In this document: positions 1 through 12,177 of the stretch, piece after piece
Numbering within the stretch: position 1 is the stretch's first letter
How the letters are laid out: each line of letters starts with the position of its first letter
Assembly: GCA_947172415.1 (NCBI GenBank)
Contig: OX359189.1
Coordinates: 6,710,501 to 6,774,500 of the forward strand
Length of the DNA: 64,000 nt
Reading direction: 5' to 3'
Origin: Chondrosia reniformis
Taxonomy: Eukaryota > Porifera > Demospongiae > Chondrillida > Chondrillidae
Translations under genes and position numbers: made by a program
The notes under the pieces: generated by a model
What the model saw: only the letters and a program-made list of their open reading frames with translations
Told to the model about the DNA's origin: nothing
Database searches by the model: none

Positions 1-117
1 GTAGCTCAAAATTAAAAGATTTGTGCATTTGTATATTTCACCATCATTAACATATACGTATATATATATAGTGTTTCATTTTTTAAAAGCTTTATATAGA
101 TCTATAATATATAATAG

Positions 118-1612
118 ATTCCTGTAGAGATCAGCTTACCCAATATAACTGCAATCTTTTCAAGAGACGAAATCAATGTGAGCAAGATGTGTATCAGAGA
201 CTGTGTTGTGAAACATGCAAGTGCACCAAGGAGATGCCAACAAAGAAGAGCCCTGTATATAAACCTACTAATATTTTAGTGGAACCTTCTGTAGTAACAA
301 AAGATACAGATGACAATAGTTGCCCAAGTAAGTCAACATGTATGAAGTAATAATTTATGTAGTCTTAATTTCTTTCTATATATATAAGTATACATGACCA
401 ACATGTATTATCAATGTGTATATATATACTGTGAAACTGCATGTTCCAGTTGATTTGATTGCATATATATATTATGAGCTATCTCTATAGCAAAACTGAA
501 GGATTTGGACTTTTTGACCCTTTTTTATAACTCAAGTAATGCCATTCGTTTTCTATATAACTTGCAGTTGTAATCTCTATCCATATTATTACTCTTGAAG
601 ATCTATGGGTGATCAAACTTTCCCATTCCTTGAATTTTGTTGCAGATATAGCTCAAATATATACATCTAGATGGGTAGATAAGCACAATTGCAACAAGTA
701 TTGTTACATAACTGCATTACAAGTTCCTTTACACCTTACTTCAAAAGTCATTATTAATTTAATATTGTTATATATAATTACACAAGTAGAAACTTTCTTT
801 GAGCACTATTTAAAATTGCATTTCTACCAAATGTTTTTCTAGCTGATTGCAAAGACTTGCTGTCTCCTTATAACTGTCAGTTTTTTAAGCGGGAAGGTCG
901 CTGTAAAAAGACTATTTACGAAAGGCTTTGTTGTTCTACCTGTAAATGTAATACTGCCACAACAACTAAGGAAACTACAGTTTCTGAAAAGTCCACATCA
1001 GCTAAGCCAACTACATCTGCACCAACTCAGAATATCTCAGGTATATATATATAATATAATGGATATACAATGTCCTGAATGCATTATATATTTACCCTAT
1101 AGCCATGGCAATGAGCTCATAATGGGGATGCATTACAGCGTGAATTGATGAATATTATTTGCCGATCAAAGGGAGATTGATTTTGCTAGCATTGCTAAGT
1201 TACATTTGAATCGAGCTGAAGTGACTCGGGGTTGTATGTGTGGTGTGTTATTGCTATTGATTGAATCACACTGAACCTGATTAGATATTTCATGAACCAA
1301 ATAAGATATAATCACTCTCCAATAAGATATAATTGCCGTCTGAAGCGAAATTGTCACTTCTTACAACAAATAATTTTATAGTCACTCAATATAAACATAG
1401 CAACCACCTAGCAACGGCAAATAAATGTAAATTATGTCATTTTCTAAAATGATATAGATGTTATATATTATTAATAGTGTGCATGCATTTTCTAATATGT
1501 AGATAATTGTAAAGATATGCTTTCAAGGTATGTGTGTCGTGTTGTCTTCAAAAATCGTTGTGGTCAAAGGATACCAAAGCTTCTCTGCTGTGATACATGC
1601 AAGCCACAATAA
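118..1612 (+). CDS. Tandem PLAC-domain secreted protein, 3' part (5' end outside window)
   Basis: Three coding exons are visible: 118-327, 843-1040 and 1503-1612 (stop TAA 1610-1612). All junctions are phase 1. Each exon encodes one six-cysteine module of the PLAC type (protease and lacunin), with a C-[KR]-D start, a middle C...C pair and a CC-x-[ST]-C end: SCRDQLTQYNC...LCCETC, DCKDLLSPYNC...LCCSTC, NCKDMLSRYVC...LCCDTC. Modules 1 and 2 are followed by Thr/Ser/Pro-rich linkers and the protein ends KPQ just after module 3. PLAC domains usually occur once, at the C-terminus of ADAMTS, papilin and related extracellular matrix proteins. Here at least three stand in tandem. The function is unknown, but a secreted matrix-type protein is the natural inference. 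The signal peptide and any upstream domains lie before position 1. Splice sites are canonical, so the model is fairly firm. Confidence 0.8.
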
Positions 1613-2067
1613 TTATATAAACTAACAACGTACCATAACAAATCTATATGCAGTATTATAAAGTAGAATTATTGAAAGTTGTGTGATATTTGTAATTGAA
1701 TTTCAATGAATAGGAATTAATTATACTGGAATAACGGAACCCATGCAGAGTATTTATCACATTATGGACTATTTAGTTGGTTCAATTAAAAGGTAGAGAG
1801 AAGACAAGAGCTAGAGCCAAGTTTCATTCTTGAGACACTTTTAATCAGTCTTGACTGACAGTCTACTAGCATTTTGGAACTGGTGGAAAAACTAAATTTG
1901 GAGATAGAGGGAAATTAAAGGTTTGTTGGTTGAATAAAAGTTTTGAAACTGTTAATGTTTCCTGGGTGTCTCCAAATTGTTTCATTCTCAAATTTAACAA
2001 AGAACTCAATACATTTGTTACTGCATAATCTCATGAGACACTGTAAACACCGATAGACCAGCTATTA

Positions 2068-2160
2068 TAATAATAATAATAACATTTATTAGAGTGACAC
2101 GTCCAAATCAAAATATAATGTATGCACTAGGCCAGACTGGGCCCATGAGTCACTATAAAA
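2068..2160 (-). repeat. Non-LTR retroelement 3' tail with (TAA)n
   Basis: A run of TAA/ATA repeats is followed by sequence matching the 3' ends of the fragments at 13.6 and 18.1 kb: attag.agtgacac, then gcactaggc...gctggg...gaatcac-like text. Read on the minus strand, this is the last part of a retroelement ending in a TAA tail. Very little of the element remains. Confidence 0.4.
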
Positions 2161-2744
2161 TATAAAATACAAAGGTCATATTCAGTTTTAAAATACCATA
2201 GTACAGATCAGAATCGAAGCTACATCTAAAGAGTTTCAATCAGTATTACTATATCTCTTCCATGATTTCTTGCAATTGGATTTCCTTGTCACCTCTCCCT
2301 AGACTTGGGTCTCTAGTGATGACTGTAATATATACGTATATCTGACATTATATTATATATAACTATTAGAAGACTAGCAAATAACATTTTACACTAACAG
2401 TGATTCAATCCAACTTACACGTACCTGTGTTTGGTCTATGGGCAAGGGAAATTCTACTGGAAATTCTATAGACATTCAATAATTATATGTGCTGGCAGTT
2501 TTGATATTTCTAAAACGCTAAAAGTGATGGCTTAGATAAGTGATGGAAGTAGATAACTGAATACTAGCTATATATTTATGGGAGTACTAGTGCACATAAA
2601 ACTGCAGCATGGACATGCACATTTATATACGTACAAACCATAGGCCAGAATTACATATAGGATGATGTATCAACCTACTGTGGACATTAATATATGTACG
2701 TATGGAAAAGGGAGTTCATTGCAATGCGCCGTGCAAAGGCTAGG

Positions 2745-3150
2745 ATGATAAGCAAAAAATAATCACTGGAAGATATTACGCCAAACCAGCCAAGTGACCG
2801 AAGTCCTATTAAAAATGGCAACCAGTGATCGCCTCCCATTCATCCGAGATGGAAAAAAATTCATCAAAGAACCACAAACAGCTGTTTCGCCCTCATTTGG
2901 GCTCATCAGTGTGGTACACTTCAATGATGGTGAGTTGGATGACTGTCTTCACTTATTAATCAATCACAAATTAGGACGAAACAGCTGTCTGTGGTTCTTT
3001 GATGAATTTTTTCCATCTTGGATGACTGGGAGGCGATCACTGGTTGCCATTTTAATAGGACTTCGGTCCCCCAGCCAAGATTAGACTTCGGTCACTTGCA
3101 ATTGGCTGGTTTGGCACAATATCTTCCAGTGATTATTTTTTGCTTATCAT
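2745..3150. repeat. Foldback element with arms of about 170 bp
   Basis: Left arm (about 2745-2915) and right arm (about 2985-3150) are near-perfect reverse complements: atgataagca at 2745 matches tgcttatcat ending at 3150, and blocks such as ggcgatcactggttgcc recur inverted. The spacer is about 70 bp. It is probably a non-autonomous DNA transposon or recent inverted duplication. ORFs of 96 and 70 codons overlapping it are products of the arms, not genes. Confidence 0.85.
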
Positions 3151-4071
3151 ATGTACGTATGTATGTACGCACATACTACACAGCTAACATGAAAATAGAA
3201 AACTCAACAGCCTGTTGGGTCCTATACTAAGTCTATCTGGAACATTAATATAATAGAGCTTCTAGAATATTCAATAATATTAATATGTGTATTGTATTAT
3301 GTATGCATAAAATACTATTCAAGAGCAATTAAAGTGTTACTTGTGATGTTAGATCATGATTTAGCACCAAAACATTGTCCTCAGCTACGTAATTTAACTT
3401 TAGCATCCTGCACAAATGACATCATCACTTTGCACAGTCATTGATATCTTTAAACATAAATCCTTTATACCTAACAATGACAACACTCCTTATACTACTG
3501 ATGCATATAACTACACTTTCATATAAGTATATAATTAGTACTTTACAGAAGTATACAATAATGACATCATATACGATAATACAGAATTGAATCTATTCTT
3601 AGCTTCCCTTTTTAATAACAAAATATCACTGCAGATTTCACAAACATTATGAAATCTTACAAACATTATGTAATTAACAAAATTCATATGCAACACATAT
3701 TGGTTATATGCTCTACACACAATGTATTAAAATGTTATTGGAAACCATAGTCACCTACACTATTGTGTATAGTAAATTTTTAGCTACTGTTAATAGGAAT
3801 ATTGAAGCATTACATACCAAAGTAGGCACAGATATACATACATATGTACGTAGGTTCTAGCATACAGTCAATATAAACATGAGTTTCATTGAATGCATTC
3901 TTGGCAAGTTTACTGTTGTCTGGTCACTCAAAAGTACTGACTGTGAATGTCATCAACATCAGAGAGTATGGTAGTATATTATACTCATTAAGTGCTTATT
4001 AGGACCTCATCATGGCATACAATGGAAGTCTGATGACACAGCTATCCATGGATCGACCATCTAGGTTAAGG

Positions 4072-4172
4072 GAGACTCTGGTTCCCATTAAGTGAATTTA
4101 GTTCCATCCATTAGCTCATCGAGCTCCTAAGGAGACACGAGTGGGTGGGGTAAATTCAGAGTCCATTGACGA
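4072..4172. repeat. Small dispersed inverted-repeat element (GACTCTG family)
   Basis: It begins gagactctgg and ends ttcagagtcc, so the ends are complementary. Shared inner blocks (cattagctcat, gctcct, gagtgggtggggtaaat) recur at about 36301-36390 inside the GABA-B-like gene. A shorter relative lies at about 22978-23044. Likely a MITE-like element. Confidence 0.45.
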
Positions 4173-4433
4173 GACATCTGAGTTTAAGATCAGATTGTGA
4201 TCTTAAAGTCCCCAATTTTTTCCAATGCTGGCTATATAACTACAGTTATATTATATCCTTAATACGTACATCATTGATGCAAAATATAACCTAAACGATT
4301 GACTGAAAAACCCCATATAAATGCAGTTAAAAATGTCACAGTTTCTTATAGGATATCAATCGTTCAAGTTATTAAGAGAGGATATTTAAGTTGAAACATA
4401 TATTGTTTCACAATCATATTACAGGTCACTGTA

Positions 4434-4483
4434 ACTTCCTGTTTGTGGTTTACACAATACTAAATCAGGTACTATATATATAA
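4434..4483 (+). promoter_or_regulatory. Putative promoter of paralogue A: ETS, RUNX-like and TATA motifs
   Basis: acttcctgt (4434-4442) is the reverse complement of an ETS consensus ACAGGAAGT. tgtggtt (4444-4450) is a RUNX-type site directly beside it, and tatatataaa (4474-4483) is a TATA-like box about 70 bp before the ATG. Motif matches only. The same ETS word recurs before paralogues C, D and E. Confidence 0.4.
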
Positions 4484-4552
4484 ATGCGGAGGTAAAGTAT
4501 ATAGTATATACCAAGTTTACAGGTGAAGTGCTAGAAGTACGTATACCAAAAA

Positions 4553-5247
4553 ATGCAAGGACACCTAAAATTAGTCACAACTGTAGTAACAGTTCTCTGC
4601 TCAATTGGAGCAGTACCTGCAGCTCCTAAAGTTGACTGCCGATCAGCACGGAGCACATTTTGCCATGAATATTGTAAGTCATCAGAATTGTGTGGAATTG
4701 TTTATAAAAAGTAGTTACTGTGGTTCAGCTTGTAAATTGTAAGTATTTGCAACTTCATTCTACAGTAACATGTGTAAAAGTAGAAGATGGAACAAGTGTA
4801 TCTTGTGTCAATGATGAGGTCTATCTACTATTCAGACTTGAGTTTTACCTCAATCAGATAACTGCAAACATGACTGTGGCCAGCCTATGTCCAGAATGTA
4901 TTACAGAGACTGCTATTGAAGGACTAGATAATGGAGTCATGTACATGTTTGACTTTACAAAGGCTGCAAAGAATCTTACAGGAACACACACTTTTATAGC
5001 AGCTTATAAACCAGAGGCAATGAATCAATTTTTCATTATTGAGCAGTGTTGCAACAAAACTGAACAGATTCAATTGGAAACTGAAATCAGTATAACTATG
5101 AAAGGTAATTTGAATACTAACTTTACAGAACACTATATAAATTATATGATATTTATATTTAAACATTTTGTAGACAAAATCAGTGCTAAAGCATCAGTTC
5201 TACCTCTCCTGAAAAAGTGGACTACAATTCTACTCAATGATATTTGA
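4553..5247 (+). CDS. Orphan eight-cysteine secreted protein, paralogue A
   Basis: Exons 4553-4673, 4766-5104 and 5174-5247 give 177 residues, with both introns in phase 1. Exon 1 encodes a signal peptide (about residues 1-24, hydrophobic VTTVVTVLCSIGAV) and the first two cysteines (VDC...TFC). Exon 2 encodes the core: TC...VSC, then NMTVASLCPEC, GLDNGVMYMFDF, NLTGTHTFIAAY and IEQCCNK. Exon 3 encodes a short amphipathic helix-like tail (LLKKWTTILLNDI). There is no membrane segment, so a secreted protein is expected. The two N-glycosylation motifs are NMT and NLT. I do not recognise the domain from any named family. The model is supported by six paralogues with the same exon phases. ORFs on the opposite strand of exon 2 recur in every copy and are shadows. 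Confidence 0.85.
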
Positions 5248-6905
5248 TTTATTTACCTAACTTTCGAACAGAAACAATACATTATGAATTATTATTACAA
5301 TATTATCAAATGTGTATCTTATTGCTGTATCCTATATATTCTACTAAACATTAATATTTTTCCAAAAAAGCAACATTTGGCTAATGTTCTATAGTTACTG
5401 TAGAACTACCGTATATACATAGGTATATAATTATCCTAAATAGGCTGGCTGTTCTATCTTTATAATATAATATACACATTCATTAAGGGTTTGAAGGAAA
5501 CTCTTGACAGGGTCTCAGATAGGACAACCAATGACAATTAATTGCACGACATACTTTTAGGGAGCCATAATATGTATGAACCCAGCGGAGAAGATGAAAG
5601 AAGGGAAAAGAAGGAAGAAAAGACTCCTGTATCCTCATACAAAGCTCTCTTCAGGTTTAGTTCCCCTATAGGCTCTTTTACAGAATAGGCATATACGTAG
5701 CATGTAGGAAAATGGTATCTTAGATTTTTCATGAAGGTCTAAATATAAATTTGACTGGTACTGCATCCACACAAACATTGGGGTATACATACGTACACAA
5801 TTAAGGTATAAAACTTTACTGGACATCACTAACGACTTTGTGAGATACAATAGTGTCTGTACGTATATTTATTTAGATGTTGTCTATATAATTAAATTGG
5901 GTATATAAAATACCTCTGCTGCCTGTCATAGAGCATTCAGTTGTGTAAATACAATCTTGGTCTGACTATATATACTTTAGACAAATAAAATTAAATACGT
6001 AGTTCTAGTGAAGCCATTTTGGAGCAAAGTGGTACTATAGGATTGCCGTGATTACTATAACCTCATTTTGTGTTAATTTTATAGAAACAAATGCATTAAA
6101 GAGATTACATGTTGCATTCTCCAACCAAACTTAATTTAAGGATTTTTTCTAACTAAGTCAAAACTATAATCATCTTTTGTATGGTTTCAACTTTTCAACT
6201 TTTTGAGCACCTAAGAGGATTGACATCTGCTGACCAATTAACATCAGTAGAATGAAGAAGACTCTCTGGGTCAAAGCTTTCAACAAAAGATTTACAAAAA
6301 TGCGGTCTAAATATTAGATGCTGAAAAGAATAATATAAAGCCTTATTGACAATACCTTTTTATAACTTGACTATACTAAGGAAGACAAACATGCAATGTA
6401 AAGAGATAAACCAGACATTCTATATGAATGATTGTATACTCTATTTTGAGTTTCCTAAAATTGTTCTTATACCTTATTAAAACTAGTAAATTTAGTATAT
6501 ATACATACGTATATGTCTGACCATCCATGGGTCCATATACGTATACATTTTGTATGGTATATACATACGTATATAGTACATAGCTATGAATATAAAGTGG
6601 ATCATGGATAGAAAAACTTCATATTGCTGTTAAAATAATTATATAGTGTGAGCTAAAGTGATAATGTGATTCTGAAACATGCACAATGAAAGTATATCAC
6701 ATCTGGATGCACACAATAACCTCAATTTGCCAAGTAATTGTGATAAAATGACCATAACAACTTATATTTATATATAAACAGTTGATATAGGTATTATACT
6801 AAGTATGCATACGTACGTTATCAACCAGGATATATATACCTTTTTTGTTATTTGGGAAATTATAACATAATATTATCATAGTCTCAAAATAGCTCTTACT
6901 TTCTA
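5248..6905. other. Intergenic, no supported gene
   Basis: Apart from a dispersed element copy at 5538-5733, the stretch is AT-rich with many atacgtat runs. I see no coding exon or RNA gene. Two minus-strand ORFs at 5538-5850 lie in or beside the dispersed element. Confidence 0.55.
5538..5733 (-). repeat. Copy of the CATG-flanked dispersed element
   Basis: Read on the minus strand it starts after CATG (5730-5733) with gaaaaatct-like sequence and runs through ttttcctacatgcta, cctataggggaactaaacc and caggagtcttttcttcc. The same string occurs at 47366-47474 and 58385-58622 on the plus strand, and in diverged form at about 10840-10985, 15350-15490 and 19900-20045 on the minus strand. It contains a 64-codon ORF, but the element is not present as a spliced gene anywhere in the window. 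Confidence 0.65.
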
Positions 6906-6911
6906 TCTGCT

Positions 6912-6933
6912 TGTGGTCGATTGACTATAAAAG
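6912..6933 (+). promoter_or_regulatory. Putative promoter of paralogue B: RUNX-like and TATA motifs
   Basis: tgtggtc (6912-6918) lies just before tataaaag (6926-6933), which sits 89 bp before the ATG at 7022, a normal TATA spacing for a short 5' UTR. No ETS word like that of A, C, D and E is seen here. Confidence 0.4.
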
Positions 6934-7021
6934 ACTCTGCATTAAGGAGGGCAGAAATTAAGACGTGAAAGAAGAAATAGACTCATAATTATTTCAACAA
7001 AAGACTACTTCAGTTACGGAA

Positions 7022-8074
7022 ATGTTTGGAGGTTTGAAATTAGTCTTCATTGCTTCAATAGTTTGTACTGCTCTTACCACAGCCATTGACTGTAGTGAAG
7101 AGGTTAAGAAAGCTAATTGCCATAAATATTGTAAGTTTACAAAGAAATACTTATACTATATATGGGAAACGCTTATATTACTACATACGTACGTACGTAC
7201 ACTCTCAGTTGAATAATACTGAATGCAACAATGCCTAATTACTGGATTACATGGACTGGCTGCAGAAAGCATTTTATATAACCACAGAGAGTAGATGGTA
7301 ATTGATATATTGCCTATGATTATCATTTTGTATGTGATACCAAAAAAGTGATCAAAAAGATATTATATATATTAGAAATTTGATTAACTGGTCGATCCCC
7401 AAATAACTGTAATTAACCATCTTCTGACTATTAACCACATATATCAATACCGCATCACACATTGCAGATGAATACATTCATCTTCCTACACATGTGCTTA
7501 TATGTCTACTTTACTTTGCCTTACCATGTAGTAATATGCCAAAGAGATGAGAGCAAATCAACAATTTATTGTGCATATAGCAATATCAGTTATGCAATAT
7601 TTAGGATTCAATGGTATCTCAATCAGACTACTGCAAACATGACAGTGGCCAGCCTATGCCCAGAATGTATTACAGAGACTGATATTGAAGGACTAGATAA
7701 TGGAGTCATGTACACATTTGACTTTACAAAGGCTGCAAAGAATCTTACAGGAACACACACTTTTATAGCAGCTTATAAACCAGAGGCAATGAATCATTTT
7801 ATTGTAATTGAGCAGTGTTGCAACAAGGCACAGCAAATCCAATACCAAACTGAAATTTCGATTAAGGGTAATCTTATAGTAATAAGTAAAATACATAGGC
7901 ATAATAAACATTACTTACTAACAGCTATGTAAATCTAAATCACTATATTATATACACATAGGTGAAACAGGAGTGAAATCTTCAGTTCTCTCTCTTTTGA
8001 AAACTTGGACCGATATTCTCATTGAATATACTGAAAAGGAATCTGAAGATCTAGCACCACAGTGCAGAGACTAA
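7022..8074 (+). CDS. Orphan eight-cysteine secreted protein, paralogue B
   Basis: Exons 7022-7130, 7532-7867 and 7962-8074 give 185 residues with phase 1 introns. Exon 1 has a signal peptide (FIASIVCTALTTA) and cysteines IDC...NC. The start of exon 2 differs strongly from the other members (LICQRDESKSTIYC...FRIQWYL). From NQTTANMTVASLCPEC onward it is almost the same as A-F, including GLDNGVMYTFDFTKAAKN and IEQCCNK. Exon 3 is longer than in the others and ends with an extra cysteine (LAPQCRD). The acceptor of exon 2 (catgtag) is the weakest in the family. Secreted, function unknown. This copy shows best that the first third of exon 2 evolves fast while the rest is held constant. Confidence 0.8.
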
Positions 8075-9195
8075 ATTTCTGACTTTATATACACCATTGA
8101 ATATATAATGATAAGCTTTTAGTTTTCCATTGTAAAAATTTGTGCAGACTATAAAACAAATTCTGACATGCTACAAAAATCTTTACTTTGTAATAATATA
8201 TTATTCAAAATTTACAGTTACAGTATATGTACATTGAACATATGTATATTATACATATTATATTGACACATATATAATAATAATATTAATAATAAATATC
8301 ATATCTGGGCTATATGCCTCTAAAATTAGGCTTATAGTGTTGTTAATAACAATAGAAACCTAATGATTCTGATTGGCAGCTACTAACTAATTTACAGAAA
8401 TAAACATATTTAATAGTCAATTAACCATGAGATAGGAGTATACTTCCTCATGAAAACATGAAACACAAGTAGTATAGATGCATCCCAAGAGCTGCTCTAT
8501 TATTAATATGTACTACATGTATTTTTGTTTACCTGAACGTGTTGTGTGTGTATATACCATAATACTTCGAATAGTACAAATAGTTGCATTTGGTGTATAT
8601 AAAATTAATAATATGTGAAATATATATTATATATTGTACATCAATCAATCAATCAATCAATTACCCATATGCCTGGTGTGGCACGTAGGGCCATACATAA
8701 CAGAAAGCAGACACAGTCAGACAGTTACAAAAGATCAATTCAGTTAGTCATGCATATCTTCCTCCACAAATTGCTGTCTTGTGCAACTTCTTGTATATTG
8801 TACATAATGATGTTTATTATACATGACTAATCAATTCGAAAGTGATAAAGCATACACATATCATCCAATGGTACCAATAAAATGTTCAATCATGCATATA
8901 TATGTACTAACTTCATCTATAAAGGAACAGTCTAAAGTTAATGCATACTGGATTTGGGCTGGTAGTAAGACAACTACAACATACGTACAAGGTCACTTGC
9001 TATATATATGCCTACTCTGTAAATAAACAAACATACCTAGATTTAGCATAGATCCTATATCTTCAACCAAAGCTCTCTCCAGGTTTAGTTCCCTAAAGGC
9101 TTTCTATTTTAGGACCTACTTCGCTATTTATATTTGCTTGACAATCCGTTGTGTGTATGTAGCATACAGGCTATTGTCATCTATAGGCCGGTTTA
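8075..9195. other. Intergenic, no supported gene
   Basis: AT-rich DNA with a short (TCAA)5 microsatellite at 8641-8660 and a worn piece of the CATG-flanked element near 9070-9110. The ORFs at 8615-9026 show no domain and no splice context. Confidence 0.55.
8641..8660. repeat. (TCAA)5 microsatellite
   Basis: Five uninterrupted copies of tcaa. Confidence 0.9.
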
Positions 9196-9463
9196 TATAA
9201 TTAGACCTTTACAATACCTTTAGATACACTTGATTTTAGTTAGTACATAGTCAACAGGAGATAGATGATATAAATTAGTATACTTTGCCTCAGCTCTGTA
9301 GCCTATTTTATGGAATGAATATATTTACAAATACATAAGCCTCAAGGGATATCCCCTTGTCATTAAACAAACATGCATCCTCAACAGTGGTTAATCAACT
9401 ATATGAGACAGGGACATGGAGTGGAAGGAAGAGAAAAGGTGATAGATATAGTACTTACTGTGT

Positions 9464-9835
9464 TGGGATTTTCCTGTATGCTAAATAAGAGACATGTAAA
9501 GAGTCCTGAAACAGCACATATAGCATGACCTTGAATAATTGGAATTTTTGTAGCATGGATAAATGTAAATTCCCTATGTACATCCACCCACATTGTACAT
9601 GATTATTACCAGCCCAACCCTGTATGCATAATCTTTAGACTAGTCTAAAGTTTATGCATACAGGGTTGGGCTGGTAATAAGACATCATGCACAGTGGATG
9701 TACATAGGGAATTTACATATATCCATGTTACAAAAATTCCAATAATACAAGGGTCATGCTATATCTGCTGTTTCAGGACTTTTTGCATGTCTCTTATTCA
9801 GCAATGTGGGTTAACGGGAAAATCCCAACACATAT
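9464..9835. repeat. Long palindrome in tandem unit 1
   Basis: Two arms of about 170-190 bp meet near 9638. tgtaaattccctatgtacat on the left matches atgtacatagggaatttaca on the right, and attaccagcccaaccctgta matches tacagggttgggctggtaat. Units 2 and 3 carry only the right-hand arm, so the palindrome is an inverted duplication private to unit 1, or one arm was lost elsewhere. Confidence 0.85.
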
Positions 9836-12048
9836 TAGAGGAGCTGATGTATAAGAAAGTACATGTATCCAGTATGACCACCAAATATTTAGTGGTTGTA
9901 CTTATGTAATGAGACTGATTAGAAGTTTAAAATACAATTCCATTATCTTTCATTTATGTGACCTATAATTGACAAATGAAATTTCATTGCATATTAAGCT
10001 CATATGAAACCTTTTAAGACTGCATTTGAGAGTACTCTAAGAAGGTACAGTATATCCTTCATGGTAAAAAACACTTCCCTGTTCCCATGTATTAAAGACA
10101 CTATAATATGACCATCTACGTACTAACTGCAGCATTTTATCTCCCGATACTAGAGTACTATTACAAGAACGGAGCAACATGGATGTAAATAGAAGTGATA
10201 GTGCAGGTCACTATGAAACTAAAGCATTTTATATTAGCAATCACTGATATACGTACATATTTACAGCAACAGAAACATTTTGAACTGCTGTGCATATTGC
10301 AATTTCATAACCATATTTATGCTATTATTATTTGTGATGTCAGCTCTTGATTTAGCATCCCAACATTGTCCTCAGCTAAATTTAACTTCAACATCCTGCA
10401 CAAATGACATTACTTTGCACAGTCATTGATATCTACAAGATTTGAAACAAACATATCCTTTTTGGATACTTATTGAGAATGATAATCACTTCATAGACCA
10501 CTGATGCATTTAACTGCACTTTCATAATAGGTACACTAGTACTTAACAGAAGTATATACAATAATGACATCATATACGATAATACAGAAATGAATTCTTA
10601 GTTTCCCTTTTTAATAACAAAACATCACTATAATAATATCCATTTCATTATTCAATTTTAATTATTGACTGGTATGAGTATACATATACAAGCTGACAAG
10701 TGGTAAGGCTGCCCTGATAAATACAAACATTACTATATACTAATTTATCCATATGCGTAAGTATAGAGAATTACGTACATATATTTGATTGTTAGAATAA
10801 ACAGGAAGCACAAATGGAACTTTGCTGTGAATAGCTGTCTCACCCAGTGAAGCAAAGAAGTAAGAGAAGACTGCTGTATCTTCCCCCAAAGTTCTCACTA
10901 GGCTTAGTTCCCAATAGGCTTTTTATAATTAATTTATTACAGAGTAGGCATAGCACATAGGAAAATGGTGTATTAGATTATTTATATGTTGTAACTCAGT
11001 GGCACAGCACTGATGGTTTTCCCTCCTCGTGAAATTGGTAAAAGTGGTTTAATTATCACTGGAATTGGAAAGTGTGATAAACTACTAGCTCTGAGATACT
11101 AATAATTCAGGTAAGTGAGGATTCAGATATGTTTTGGTAACCTGTATATATTTTGTTATTAGAATGTGTTCAAAATGTTAACAACTTCTTTTATACTGTC
11201 TTGTACGCTAGCTGCAATACAACACTTACGTATGTAGTTGGGCAATAAACATTAATATAGATAAAGGTACTGTACGTATATGTCTTATTCTAAAATAAAT
11301 AGATAAGGTATATATCTTATTCTAAAATTAGCAAAGAATAAAAGCATACAATTTAAATTAGTGATCATGAATACATACCTTTCAAAGTTTATCCACAGAG
11401 AATTCCGAGACTATTGAATTTAGTCACTACTGTTCAGTTGCAGTTACGTCAACAGCTCCTAAAAATTAAATGTCAAGGTTTAATCTTTTCAGATTCTCTC
11501 CGCAGATAGACATAAATGTATTCAAATCCAGACTACATGTAAAGAATGGAGTAATCTTTGACCCCATACAATGTGAAGCTTTGCTGTTTGTGGTATGGTG
11601 TCAGAGGGAGAATCCTTTCTTGGTCCTTCTACAAGCCCTAACTGTAACCATATAGTTACCCAATAGAGAATACAGGGGGCGGAAATATATAAAGGTCAAC
11701 TGTATAGTCTAATTTTTATGCATACTTGGTTGATATAGTTATAGGACATGATCATATATAGTCAGATGTGCATAGAAAGTTTAAATTTATCAATACCACA
11801 AAAATTCCAATTATAAAAGGTCACACTGCTTTAGGATTCCTATACTAGTTGTGGTATACCTCAGTAAAGTAGGGAATTACAGGGAAATATCTCACCCACA
11901 TATGTGGTCAAAAACACTATGCAAATCAATATATGTATATAATATACTCATCAATATATATCATTTGTACAGCTGTTTACATAAGAGGTAGGTCACTATC
12001 TATTTCTAAAGGGAAAATTAATTACATCACTGCTCCAGTTTCAGCTTT

Positions 12049-12074
12049 ACTTCCTGTGTAAGGTGTATTTAAAG
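12049..12074 (+). promoter_or_regulatory. Putative promoter of paralogue C: ETS motif and weak TATA
   Basis: acttcctgt (12049-12057) is an ETS-type word. tatttaaag (12066-12074) occupies the place where D and E have a good tatataaaag box, so the TATA of C is degenerate. The upstream block gctccagtttcagctttac is shared with D and E. Confidence 0.4.
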
Positions 12075-12177
12075 AGGACATTTCACTGGACAAATACAAG
12101 CTGCAAAAAGCAAGCAAAAAGTAGAAGAAGAAGTTTATAAAAGTTGAAGATTTTTAAGGAATTAACTGGTTGAGAAA

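Larger units (their letters stand above)
1613..4430. other. Intergenic region with repeats, no supported gene
   Basis: No coding exon with matching splice sites was found. The stretch holds a retroelement 3' tail near 2068-2160, a large foldback at 2745-3150, an old dispersed repeat at about 3350-3950 also found near 10.3, 14.9, 19.4 and 26.4-27.1 kb, and a small inverted-repeat element at about 4072-4172. The ORFs here come from these repeats. Confidence 0.6.

Noticed and set aside
2794-3230. Open frames of 96 and 70 codons
   Set aside because: They lie in the arms of the 2745-3150 foldback and show no domain or splice context.
5538-5732. 64-codon ORF beginning MKNLRYHFPTC, also seen in the 58-kb element
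   Set aside because: It lies within a dispersed element with several broken copies and no supporting exon structure.
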